Assembly: GCA_036000965.1 (NCBI GenBank)
Contig: DASYUT010000288.1
Location: forward strand, 33,630-97,629
Length of the DNA: 64,000 nucleotides
Source: Actinomycetes bacterium
GTDB lineage: Bacteria; Actinomycetota; CALGFH01
Reading direction: 5' to 3'
Position numbers and translations under genes: made by a program. The notes below the pieces were generated by a model. It worked only from the letters and a program-made list of their open reading frames with translations, was not told the DNA's origin and searched no databases. Shown here piece after piece: positions 42,834 through 50,544 of this stretch; the first letter of the stretch is position 1; every line of letters starts with the position of its first letter.

Positions 42834-44929
42834 CCGCTCGGGGCCGGTACCGGCACCTGTTCAGCCCGCTGCGGATCGGGCCGGTCACGGTGGCGAACCG
42901 GATCGTGTTCGCCGCCCACCTCACCAACTACGCGGAGGACGGCGGGCCGAGCGAGCAGCACGCCGCCTACTACGCGGCCCGGGCGGCGGGCGGCGCCGGG
43001 CTGATCATCACCGAGGAGCACTCGACCCACCCCACCGACTGGCCCTACGAGAAGCTCATCCACGGCTTCCGGCCCGACGTGGTCCCCGGCTACCGGCGCG
43101 TCACCGAGGCCGTGCACGCCCACGGCGTGCCGATCTTCGCGCAGATCAACCACAACGGCGGTCAGGGGTCGGGCACGTACTCACGCCTGCCGCTCTGGGC
43201 CCCCTCTCCCGTGGCCGACCCCCTGTTCCGGGAGGTGCCCAAGGAGATCACCAGGGCCGAGATCGGCGAGGTCGTGGCCGGCTACGCCACGGTGGCCGGG
43301 CACTGCGCCGCAGGCGGCTTCGACGGCATCGAGCTGCAGTGCTCGCACTCCTCGATCGTGCGTGCGTTCCTGTCGCCCTGGGCCAACCGGCGCACCGACC
43401 GCTACGGCGGGTCGCTCGCCAACCGCATGCGGATCCTGCTCGAGCTCGTCCCCGCGGTGCGGGAGGCCATCGGCCGCGACCGCGCCCTGGGCGTGCGGCT
43501 CTGCGGCGACGAGCTGATCGAGGGCGGCATCGTCCTGGACGAAGCGGTCGAGGTGGCCCGTGCGCTCGAGTCGACTGGACTGGTGGACTACGTCAACACC
43601 TCGATCGGCGTGGCCACCATGACCCTGTTCATGATCGAGGCGTCCATGCACGTCCCGCCCGGCTACGCGCTGTTCGTCCCCTCGGCGATCCGCAAGGCGG
43701 TCGACCTGCCGGTGGTCGGGGTGGGCCGGTTCAAGGACCCGCTGCAGGCCGAGCGGGCCATCGAGGAGGGCCACTGCGACCTCGTCGGAGTGGTGCGGGG
43801 CCAGATCGCCGACGCCGACTTCGCGGCCAAGGCCCGTGCCGGCGCGGGCGAGCAGATCCGCCTCTGCCTGTCCTGCAACCAGGAGTGCGTCGGGCGCATG
43901 GGCCAGAACCGCTGGGTGGGCTGCATCGAGAGCCCGCGGACGGGCCGGGAGGCCGCCGCGCCCGCCCGGCCGGCCGCCCGGCGCCGTCGCGTCCTGGTCG
44001 CGGGCGCCGGCCCGGCCGGGCTGCAGGCCGCCATCGCCGCGGCCGCCCGGGGCCACGTCGTCACCGTGCACGAGCGCGAGCCGGTGGCCGGCGGCCAGGT
44101 CCGGCTCGCCGCCACCGTCCCGAGCCGGGCCGAGCTGGGCGACCTGGTCCGCAACCAGCTCGCCGAGTGCCGCCGCCTCGGCGTGGAGGTCCGCTACGGG
44201 AGCCGGGTCGACCTCGAGCTGATCCGCGCCGAGGCCCCCGACGCCGTGGTGGTGGCGACCGGAGCCGAACCGGCTCGCCCCTGGTGGGCGCCGCCGGCAG
44301 CCATGCCCGAGGCACACGAGTCGCGCGGACCTGAAGTACGGGAGACCCTCACGCCCGCAGCACGCGAGACCCACCCGCCCGCAGCACAGGAGGCCCACCC
44401 GCCCGCAGCACGCGAGACGCCCGGGCCAAGCGCGGGCGGCCCGCCAGTGGTCGACGTGCGCGACGTGCTGGAGGGCGTCGCCACGCCAGCCGGGCGGGTC
44501 GTGGTCGTCGACGAGCTCGGCTTCCACCAGGCCACCAGCGTCGCCGAGCTGCTTGCCGACCGAGGCTGCCGGGTCGAGGTGCTCGCCCCGGCGATGGTGG
44601 TCGGCCAGGACCTCGGCGCCACCCTCGACATGGAGGGGTGGTGCACGCGGGCGGCGGCCAAGGGCATCGTCCAGACTCCAGACTCGGTCGTGATCGGCAT
44701 GGACGGGGGGAAGCTGCAGGTCCTCCACCATCCGTCCGGCCGCACAATGAGCTACGACGTGGACTGGGTGGTGCTCGCCGTGCCCCAGGCGCCGGCCGAG
44801 GCGCTCTACTTCGACCTGAAGGCGGCCAGGCTGCCCGGAGTCGAGGTCCACCGGGCCGGGGACTGCGTGGCCCCGCGCCGGGCCCACGCCGCGGTCGTCG
44901 AGGGCGACCGGATCGGGGCCGCTTTGTGA
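42830..44929 (+). CDS. mycofactocin-associated FadH/OYE-type flavoprotein 2
   Basis: 699 residues from a GTG overlapping the preceding stop (GTGA), with GAGGGGCGCCA upstream. An FMN barrel (LFSPLRIGPVTVANRIVFAAHL, NHNGGQGSGTYSRLPLWAPS) is followed by the 4Fe-4S motif CLSCNQECVG...C and an FAD/NAD domain (VLVAGAGPAGLQAAIAAAARGH). The second dinucleotide fold is interrupted by a repeat-rich linker. It is a paralogue of the preceding gene but clearly diverged, so the two probably have different redox partners. Confidence 0.9.
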   Translation: MTARGRYRHLFSPLRIGPVTVANRIVFAAHLTNYAEDGGPSEQHAAYYAARAAGGAGLIITEEHSTHPTDWPYEKLIHGFRPDVVPGYRRVTEAVHAHGVPIFAQINHNGGQGSGTYSRLPLWAPSPVADPLFREVPKEITRAEIGEVVAGYATVAGHCAAGGFDGIELQCSHSSIVRAFLSPWANRRTDRYGGSLANRMRILLELVPAVREAIGRDRALGVRLCGDELIEGGIVLDEAVEVARALESTGLVDYVNTSIGVATMTLFMIEASMHVPPGYALFVPSAIRKAVDLPVVGVGRFKDPLQAERAIEEGHCDLVGVVRGQIADADFAAKARAGAGEQIRLCLSCNQECVGRMGQNRWVGCIESPRTGREAAAPARPAARRRRVLVAGAGPAGLQAAIAAAARGHVVTVHEREPVAGGQVRLAATVPSRAELGDLVRNQLAECRRLGVEVRYGSRVDLELIRAEAPDAVVVATGAEPARPWWAPPAAMPEAHESRGPEVRETLTPAARETHPPAAQEAHPPAARETPGPSAGGPPVVDVRDVLEGVATPAGRVVVVDELGFHQATSVAELLADRGCRVEVLAPAMVVGQDLGATLDMEGWCTRAAAKGIVQTPDSVVIGMDGGKLQVLHHPSGRTMSYDVDWVVLAVPQAPAEALYFDLKAARLPGVEVHRAGDCVAPRRAHAAVVEGDRIGAAL
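44339..44425 (+). repeat. 24-base tandem repeats in flavoprotein 2
   Basis: Three and a partial fourth copies encode RETxxPAA-type units (RETHPPAA, QEAHPPAA, RETP). The repeat sits between segments of the FAD/NAD domain. Confidence 0.85.
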
Positions 44930-44936
44930 AGCGGTC

Positions 44937-45887
44937 GTGCGGGAGCAGGCGGTGATCGCCGTCGTGCCGGTGCGGGCCGGCATCCTGCCGCTCGGCGCCG
45001 ACGAGACCGTGGCCGAGGCGGGTGGCGCGGCCCTGGTCGTCGGCGAAGATGCCGCGGCGGCGGCCGGGGAGCTGACCGCCACCCGGGCGCCGGTCCGGGC
45101 GGCCGAGGCCGGCCCGTTCCGGGCCGGGGCGTGGGCGGCGGCGCTCGCGCCGCTGCTGGCCGGGGAGGCAGTGGTCGTCCTGCCCGCCTCGCCAGACGGC
45201 CGCGACCTGGCCCCCCGGCTGGCCGCGGCCCTCGGGCGCCCGCTGCTGGCCGGGGCGGTGCGGGTCGAGGTGGGCAGGGTCGTGCTCGCCCGCCACCGCG
45301 GGCTGGTCGCCGACGAGGTCGCCGTGGACCGGCCGGTGGTCGCCACCCTGCAGCCGGGGGTGAGAGGCGTGGAGCCCGGCCCGGCCGGCCGGCACCCGGT
45401 CGAGCCGCTCGAGCTGGCCCTGGCTGGCGGCCACGACGCCGAGCCGCTGGAGCTGCTGCCGCCCGACCCGGCCACCATGGACCTGGCCGAGGCACCCCGG
45501 ATCGTGGCCGGTGGCCAGGGCCTGGGCGGCCCCGAGGCGTTCGCGGTGCTCGGGCGGGTGGCCCAGGCCCTGGGCGCCTCCCTGGGCGCGACCCGGGTGG
45601 CCACCGACCAGGGCTGGGCGTCGGCCGAGCGCCAGATCGGCACCACCGGCGTGACCGTGGACCCGCGGCTCTACGTGGGCGTCGGCATCTCCGGAGCGGT
45701 GCAGCACGTCGCTGGCCTCGGCCGCCCCGACCACGTGATCGCGGTCAACACCGACCCGAGCTGCCCGATGATGGCCATGGCCGACCTCGCCGTCGTGAGC
45801 GACGCCCCCGCGTTCGTCGCCGAGCTCGCCGCCCGCCTGGGCACGGCCGCGCCCGCGGGCGCCCGCGCAGGAGGCGCCAATGGCTGA
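44937..45887 (+). CDS. electron transfer flavoprotein alpha-like subunit (FixB-like)
   Basis: 316 residues from the GTG at 44937; the GTG at 44952 has a better GGGAG site. The C-terminal FAD-binding ETF-alpha signature is clear: RIVAGGQGLGGPEAFAVLGRVAQALGASLGATRVATDQGW, RQIGTTGVTVDPRLYVGVGISGAVQH and AVNTDPSCPMMAMADLAVVSD. The N-terminal part is short and Ala-rich. It pairs with the ETF-beta-like protein encoded three genes on. It overlaps the next gene by eight bases. Confidence 0.9.
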   Translation: MREQAVIAVVPVRAGILPLGADETVAEAGGAALVVGEDAAAAAGELTATRAPVRAAEAGPFRAGAWAAALAPLLAGEAVVVLPASPDGRDLAPRLAAALGRPLLAGAVRVEVGRVVLARHRGLVADEVAVDRPVVATLQPGVRGVEPGPAGRHPVEPLELALAGGHDAEPLELLPPDPATMDLAEAPRIVAGGQGLGGPEAFAVLGRVAQALGASLGATRVATDQGWASAERQIGTTGVTVDPRLYVGVGISGAVQHVAGLGRPDHVIAVNTDPSCPMMAMADLAVVSDAPAFVAELAARLGTAAPAGARAGGANG

Positions 45888-47406
45888 GACCGTGCCGTCG
45901 TTGCTGGCCCAGGGCGCTGCCGCGACCAGAGCGGCGGCTCACCTCCCGCCGGCGGCTCACCTCCCACCGGCGGCCCACCTCCCGTCAGTGGCCCACCTCC
46001 CACCGGCGGCCCACCTCCCACTAGCGGCTCACCTCCCACTAGCGGCCCACCTCCCACCGGCGGCCCAGAGCGCCGACGCGACGCAGTCCGCGACCCGACC
46101 CGCGGCCGAAGGCTTCGACGTGGTCGTGGTCGGGGCGGGGCCGGCCGGGTCGGCCGCCGCCCTCACCCTGGCCCGGGCCGGGGTGCGGGTCTGTCTGGTG
46201 GAGCGGGGGCCGTTCCCGGGCGCGAAGAACATGTACGGCGGGGTCCTGTACGGCCGCGTGCTCGACGGGCTGCTCCCAGGCTGGTGGCAGGAGGCCCCGG
46301 TGCAGCGCTGGGTCACCCGCCGGGCCACCATGGTGGTCACCCCCACTCAGAGCCTCACGGTCGACTTCCGCACCACCGCCTGGGGCGAGCCGCCCTACAA
46401 CGGCGCCACCGTCTACCGGTCCGACCTCGACGCCTGGCTGGCCGCGAAGGCCGAGGCGGCCGGAGCGGTGCTGCTCTGCTCGACGACCGTCACGGGCCTG
46501 ACCCGTGGCCCGACCGGCCAAGTGACCGGGGTGCGGACCGACCGTCCCGACGGCGACCTGCCAGCCCGGGTGGTCGTCGCCTGCGACGGCGTGAACTCGC
46601 TCCTGGCCAAGGAGGCCGGCCTCTACCGCCATCCCGAGCCCGAGCACTTCACCCTGGGCGTCAAGGAGGTCCTGGCCCTGCCCAGGCAGGACATCGAGGC
46701 ACGCTTCGGGCTGGCCGGCCGGGAAGGGACCGACATCGAGATCCTCGGGTGCACGGGCGACGTCCCGGGCGGCGGCTTCCTCTACACCAACCTCGACACG
46801 ATCGCCGTGGGGGTGGTGCTCCAGCTCCCCGGGCTGGCCTCCTCGGGCCGGCGGCCCGAGGAGCTGATCGCCGGCCTCAAGGCCCACCCGGCGGTCGCCC
46901 CGCTGGTGGTTGGAGGACAGCTCAAGGAGTACTCGGCCCACCTGATCCCCGAAGGCGGCTGGGACATGCTCCCCGACCTGGCCGCCGACGGGCTGCTGGT
47001 GGCCGGGGACGCCGCCGCCCTCTGCCTGGCCACCGGGATCTGGCTCGAGGGGGTCAACTACGCCATCGCCTCCGGCGCGGCGGCCGGGGAGGCGGCCGCC
47101 GCGGCGCTGGCGTCCGGGGACACGTCCGCCGCCGGGCTGGCCGGCTACCGGCACCGGCTCGAGTCGAGCTTCGTGCTCGCCGACTTCAAGCGGCTGCGCC
47201 GCGCGCCCGGCCTGGTGCTCTCCGAGCGCGTGCAGCGCCGCTACCCGCAGATCGCCTGCAACCTGGTGGAGCGCCTGTTCACCGTGGACAACCCGAACCC
47301 CAAGCCGCGGCTGCTGGCCGCCGGCCGGGCCGAGCTGCGCCGCTCGGCCGTGCGTGCGCGCGACCTCGCCCGCGACGCCTGGACCGCCCTGCGGGCGTTC
47401 GGATGA
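45880..47406 (+). CDS. FixC-like ETF-quinone oxidoreductase flavoprotein with N-terminal repeats
   Basis: 508 residues. GGAGGCGCCA precedes the ATG. From about residue 78 it is a FixC/ETF-QO protein: FDVVVVGAGPAGSAAALTLARAGVRVCLVERG, GAKNMYGGVLYG, and LLVAGDAAALCLATGIWLEGVNYAIASG. The first 65 residues instead hold seven copies of AAHLPP-like hexapeptides encoded by 18-base DNA repeats, a feature not expected in the family. It probably carries electrons from the ETF pair to the quinone pool. Confidence 0.9.
   Translation: MAETVPSLLAQGAAATRAAAHLPPAAHLPPAAHLPSVAHLPPAAHLPLAAHLPLAAHLPPAAQSADATQSATRPAAEGFDVVVVGAGPAGSAAALTLARAGVRVCLVERGPFPGAKNMYGGVLYGRVLDGLLPGWWQEAPVQRWVTRRATMVVTPTQSLTVDFRTTAWGEPPYNGATVYRSDLDAWLAAKAEAAGAVLLCSTTVTGLTRGPTGQVTGVRTDRPDGDLPARVVVACDGVNSLLAKEAGLYRHPEPEHFTLGVKEVLALPRQDIEARFGLAGREGTDIEILGCTGDVPGGGFLYTNLDTIAVGVVLQLPGLASSGRRPEELIAGLKAHPAVAPLVVGGQLKEYSAHLIPEGGWDMLPDLAADGLLVAGDAAALCLATGIWLEGVNYAIASGAAAGEAAAAALASGDTSAAGLAGYRHRLESSFVLADFKRLRRAPGLVLSERVQRRYPQIACNLVERLFTVDNPNPKPRLLAAGRAELRRSAVRARDLARDAWTALRAFG
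45934..46059 (+). repeat. seven 18-base tandem repeats encoding AAHLPP units
   Basis: Units at 45934, 45952, 45970, 45988, 46006, 46024 and 46042 follow the pattern GCGGCYCACCTCCCNCNN, with silent and conservative differences. A partial copy follows. The array encodes most of the N-terminal extension of the FixC-like protein. Confidence 0.93.
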
Positions 47407-47708
47407 CCCGCCCCGACCGCTCCTGGCCCGAGGTCGGCTTCGACGACCGCATGGCCACCGTCGAGTTCCGGGTGTCGCCCAAGGCCCACATCGTGGTCGA
47501 CGGCGACGCCTGCCGCGGCTGCACGACCAGGGAGTGCGTCACCGCCTGCCCGGCCAGCCTGTTCGTGGCCATTGCCGATGGCGGGGTGCTGTTCAACTAC
47601 GAGGAGTGCTTCGAGTGCGGTACCTGCTACATGGTCTGCAACACCGAGGGAGCCATCTCGTGGAGCTACCCGGAGGGTGGCCACGGCGTCGTGTTCCACC
47701 GCTCGTGA
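47403..47708 (+). CDS. FixX-like ferredoxin
   Basis: 101 residues with an ATGA overlap at the start. Cysteine motifs are CRGCTTRECVTACP and CFECGTCYMVCN, which fit FixX-type ferredoxins that partner FixC. Four cysteines of the second motif with the distal one of the first can bind a 4Fe-4S cluster. It passes electrons between ETF and the FixC-like protein. The stop overlaps the next start as GTGA. Confidence 0.93.
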   Translation: MTRPDRSWPEVGFDDRMATVEFRVSPKAHIVVDGDACRGCTTRECVTACPASLFVAIADGGVLFNYEECFECGTCYMVCNTEGAISWSYPEGGHGVVFHRS

Positions 47709-48580
47709 GCGGGCCGCGGGTCGGGGTCGCCATGAAATGGGTGCCGCTGCGGGTCGAGGTCGACCCGCTGACCGGGGCGGTCGCCGCCGACCCGCGCAGC
47801 TCGGGCGCTTCGGGTGCCGACCTTGCCGCGCTCGAGTGGGGGTTGCGGCTGGCCGAGGCGTGGGGTGGCGAGGTCCTGGTCGCGAGCGCTGGCCCGACCG
47901 AGGCGGACGGGCTGCTCAGGGAGGCGCTCGCCGCCGGCGCGGCCCGGGCGGTCCGCTGCGAGCTGCCCGCCGGCGCGCCCGGCGTGCTGCCCGCCGGCGC
48001 GCCCAGCGAGCTGGTCGCCGCCGCCCTGGCCGCCGCGTTCGCGGGCGTGGCGGTGGTGGTCTGCGGCGACTGGAGCCTCGACCGCGGATCCGGTTCGGTC
48101 CCGGCGTTCCTGGCCGCCCGGCTGGGCGCCGCCCAAGCCCTCGGGCTGGTCGCGTTGTGGCCCGAGGCGCCCGGCGTGGTCCGGGCCGAGCGCCGCCTCG
48201 ACCTCGGGCGACGCGAGGTGCTCCGGGTCCGGGCGCCGGCCGTGCTCTCGGTCGAGGGCGCCACCGCCCACCTGCGCCGGGCGTCCCTCCCAGCCATGCT
48301 CCGGGCGCGCGACGCGGCCGTCGAGCACCTGCCCGCACCGGTCCCCGACCCGGTCGCCGCCGGGATACCCGAGCCGCCCGGCCCGATCCGGCGCGGCCCT
48401 TATCGGCCCCGGCCCCGTGTCCTGCCCGGGCCCGACCCCGGCGCGAGCGCCCGCGAGCGGATCCTCGCCCTTACCGGTGCCGAGACCGGGCGTACCCCGC
48501 CGCAGACCGTGCGGCTCGACCCCGGCCCCGCCGCAGACCGCGTCCTGGCCCAGCTCCGCACCTGGGGCTACCTCGAATGA
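47705..48580 (+). CDS. electron transfer flavoprotein beta-like subunit (FixA-like)
   Basis: 291 residues from a GTG. The start RVGVAMKWVPLRVEVDPLTG and SGADLAALEWGLRLAEAWGGEVLVASAG match ETF beta, with AFLAARLGAAQALGLVALWPE later. The C-terminus is Pro-rich with a RGPYRPRPRVLPGPDPG segment. The AMP or second flavin site is hard to verify by eye. With the alpha-like subunit it would accept electrons from mycofactocin-linked dehydrogenases. Confidence 0.87.
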   Translation: MSGPRVGVAMKWVPLRVEVDPLTGAVAADPRSSGASGADLAALEWGLRLAEAWGGEVLVASAGPTEADGLLREALAAGAARAVRCELPAGAPGVLPAGAPSELVAAALAAAFAGVAVVVCGDWSLDRGSGSVPAFLAARLGAAQALGLVALWPEAPGVVRAERRLDLGRREVLRVRAPAVLSVEGATAHLRRASLPAMLRARDAAVEHLPAPVPDPVAAGIPEPPGPIRRGPYRPRPRVLPGPDPGASARERILALTGAETGRTPPQTVRLDPGPAADRVLAQLRTWGYLE

Positions 48581-49539
48581 CCGGCCTGGCCGCCCGTACC
48601 TGGCCCGAGGTGGCGGCGCGGGCGGGCGCCGTGCTCGCCCTGCCCTTGGGCTCGACCGAGCAGCACGGCCCCCACCTCCCGCTCGACACCGACACCCGGG
48701 TGGCGGTCGCCCTGGCCGAGCGGCTGGCCGCACGCCGCCCGGACGTGCTGGTCGCGCCCGCCCTGCCCTACGGGTCGAGCGGCGAGCACGCCGGCTTCGC
48801 GGGCACGATCTCCATCGGCCGGGCCGCCCTGGAGCTCGCCCTGGTCGAGCTGGTCCGCTCGCTCGGCCCCGAGTTCCGGGCCGCCGTGCTTGTCGTCGGC
48901 CACGGCGGCAACGCCGCGCCGGTGGCCGCCGCCCGGGACCTCCTCGCACGCGAGGGCCGGCAAGTGGTGGCCTGGCTCGCCCGCCCGCCGGCACCGCGGC
49001 CGAGCACCCACAGCCCGCGGGCTCCCGGCTCCCCGGAGGCTCAGCTTGAGAGAACGCGCCGCCGATACTCGACCGCGGTTCCAGGCGGCGACGCGCACGC
49101 CGGGCGGACCGAGACCTCGCTGCTGCTCGCCCTGGCCCCGGACGCCGTCCGCCTCGACCTCGCCGCGGCCGGGGCCACCCGCCCGCTCGAGGAGCTGATG
49201 GGCGTCCTGGCCAGCTCCGGCGTGCGCGCGGTCTCCCCGAACGGCGTGCTCGGCGACCCGGCCGGCGCGTCCGCGGCCGAGGGCCGCCGCCTCCTCGCCG
49301 ACCTGGCCGACGACCTCTGCCGCACCGTCGAGGCCGAGCTGGGCCCGCCCTGGCCGCCTGGAACGCGTCCGGCCGTCCAGGCCGGCGGCGCGTTCGCGCC
49401 GGCGCCGACGGACGGGACGGGGTCGTCGCCAGCCCCAGGGCGGAACCCGTCGCCAGCCCCAGGGCGGAACCCGTCGCCGGTACCCGGCGCTCGCTCCGGG
49501 CCCGAGGACGCTCGCTCCGGGCCTGAGGCGACCCCATGA
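48577..49539 (+). CDS. mftE: mycofactocin peptidase MftE (creatininase family)
   Basis: 320 residues. Metal-site motifs of the creatininase fold are LPLGSTEQHGPHLPLDTDT, YGSSGEHAGFAGTIS, GHGGNAAP and GRTETSLLLAL. MftE cuts the C-terminal crosslinked Val-Tyr (as AHDP) from processed MftA. Typical MftE is near 240-260 residues; the extra C-terminus is low-complexity with DNA repeats encoding SPAPGRNP. It overlaps genes on both sides by four bases. Confidence 0.93.
   Translation: MTGLAARTWPEVAARAGAVLALPLGSTEQHGPHLPLDTDTRVAVALAERLAARRPDVLVAPALPYGSSGEHAGFAGTISIGRAALELALVELVRSLGPEFRAAVLVVGHGGNAAPVAAARDLLAREGRQVVAWLARPPAPRPSTHSPRAPGSPEAQLERTRRRYSTAVPGGDAHAGRTETSLLLALAPDAVRLDLAAAGATRPLEELMGVLASSGVRAVSPNGVLGDPAGASAAEGRRLLADLADDLCRTVEAELGPPWPPGTRPAVQAGGAFAPAPTDGTGSSPAPGRNPSPAPGRNPSPVPGARSGPEDARSGPEATP
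49426..49535 (+). repeat. tandem repeats in the mftE C-terminal extension
   Basis: Two exact 24-base copies (49426-49449, 49450-49473) and a diverged third encode SPAPGRNP. A shorter pair encoding ARSGPE follows before the stop. Confidence 0.85.
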
Positions 49540-50417
49540 CCGGGGACGTGACCGGGAGGCCGGGCACGGACAGGTCGGGCGACGGGCGGGTCGCGGTCGT
49601 GACCGGGGCGGCCAGGGGGCTCGGGGCGGCCACGGCGCTCGCGCTCGCGCGTGGAGGGTGGCGGCTGGTGCTGGTCGACCGCTGCGCCGACGACCCTGCC
49701 GTGCGCTACGCCCTCGCCTCGGCGGCCGACCTCGAGCGCACTGCCGCCGCCTGCCGGGCGGCCGCCGGTGACCCCGGCCGGGTCGTGGCCCGGGCCGGCG
49801 ACGTGCGCATCCAGGGCGACCTGGACGCCGCCGTGGTCACGGCGGTGGACGGTTTCGGCGGCCTCGACGCGGCCGTGGCCGCCGCCGGGGTGCTGGCCGG
49901 GGGCTCGCCGGCCTGGGAGACGACCGACCAGACCTGGGACGCCGTCCTCGACGTCGACCTCGGCGGGGTATGGCGGCTGGCCCGGGCCGCGGTCCCCGCC
50001 CTGCTCGCCCGGCCCGCGCCGAGAGACGGCCGCTTCGTCGCCGTATCGTCGGCGGCCGGGGTCGGCGGCCTGCCCCTGCTCGCCGCCTACAGCGCGGCCA
50101 AGCACGGCGTGCTCGGGCTCGTGCGCAGCCTCGCCGCCGACCTGGCCGGCAGCGGCGTCACCGCCAACGCCGTCTGCCCCGGCTCGATGGACACCGCCAT
50201 GCTCGCCGCGTCCGCGGAGCTCTACGGCGTGCCCGGCCCGGGCGCGTTCGCCCGCCACCACCTGCTCGGCCGCCTCCTCGACCCGGCCGAGGTGGCCGCC
50301 ATGATCGCCTGGCTCTGCTCCCTCGAGGCGGCCGGCCTGACCGGCGCGGCCGTCCCGGTCGACGCCGGCATGACCGCCGTCAGCGCCTGGTCCCCCGACC
50401 CGGGCTGGCCGGAGTGA
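49536..50417 (+). CDS. mycofactocin-coupled SDR family oxidoreductase
   Basis: 293 residues. TGAARGLGAATALAL is the NAD-binding motif and YSAAKHG holds the catalytic Tyr-x3-Lys. After the second strand there is an insertion, DRCADDPAVRYALASAADLERTAAA, which is the hallmark of the mycofactocin-coupled SDR subfamily. That subfamily keeps its nicotinamide bound and needs mycofactocin as electron acceptor. Last gene of the operon. Confidence 0.93.
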   Translation: MTGDVTGRPGTDRSGDGRVAVVTGAARGLGAATALALARGGWRLVLVDRCADDPAVRYALASAADLERTAAACRAAAGDPGRVVARAGDVRIQGDLDAAVVTAVDGFGGLDAAVAAAGVLAGGSPAWETTDQTWDAVLDVDLGGVWRLARAAVPALLARPAPRDGRFVAVSSAAGVGGLPLLAAYSAAKHGVLGLVRSLAADLAGSGVTANAVCPGSMDTAMLAASAELYGVPGPGAFARHHLLGRLLDPAEVAAMIAWLCSLEAAGLTGAAVPVDAGMTAVSAWSPDPGWPE

Positions 50418-50544
50418 GGGTATTCGCTCGCGGAGCGGTCGCGGCGACCAGTTCGGTTGGAGGCCAGGCTGGTCGGGGGCGGGTGATCGGGATGTCGGAT
50501 GCGGCGATGAGGCAGCGGTTCGGGGCCACCCCGGCACGACCCGC

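Noticed and set aside
45934..46059. 18-base repeats as CRISPR-like or phage element
   Set aside because: No spacers and in-frame coding throughout; it is a coding minisatellite.
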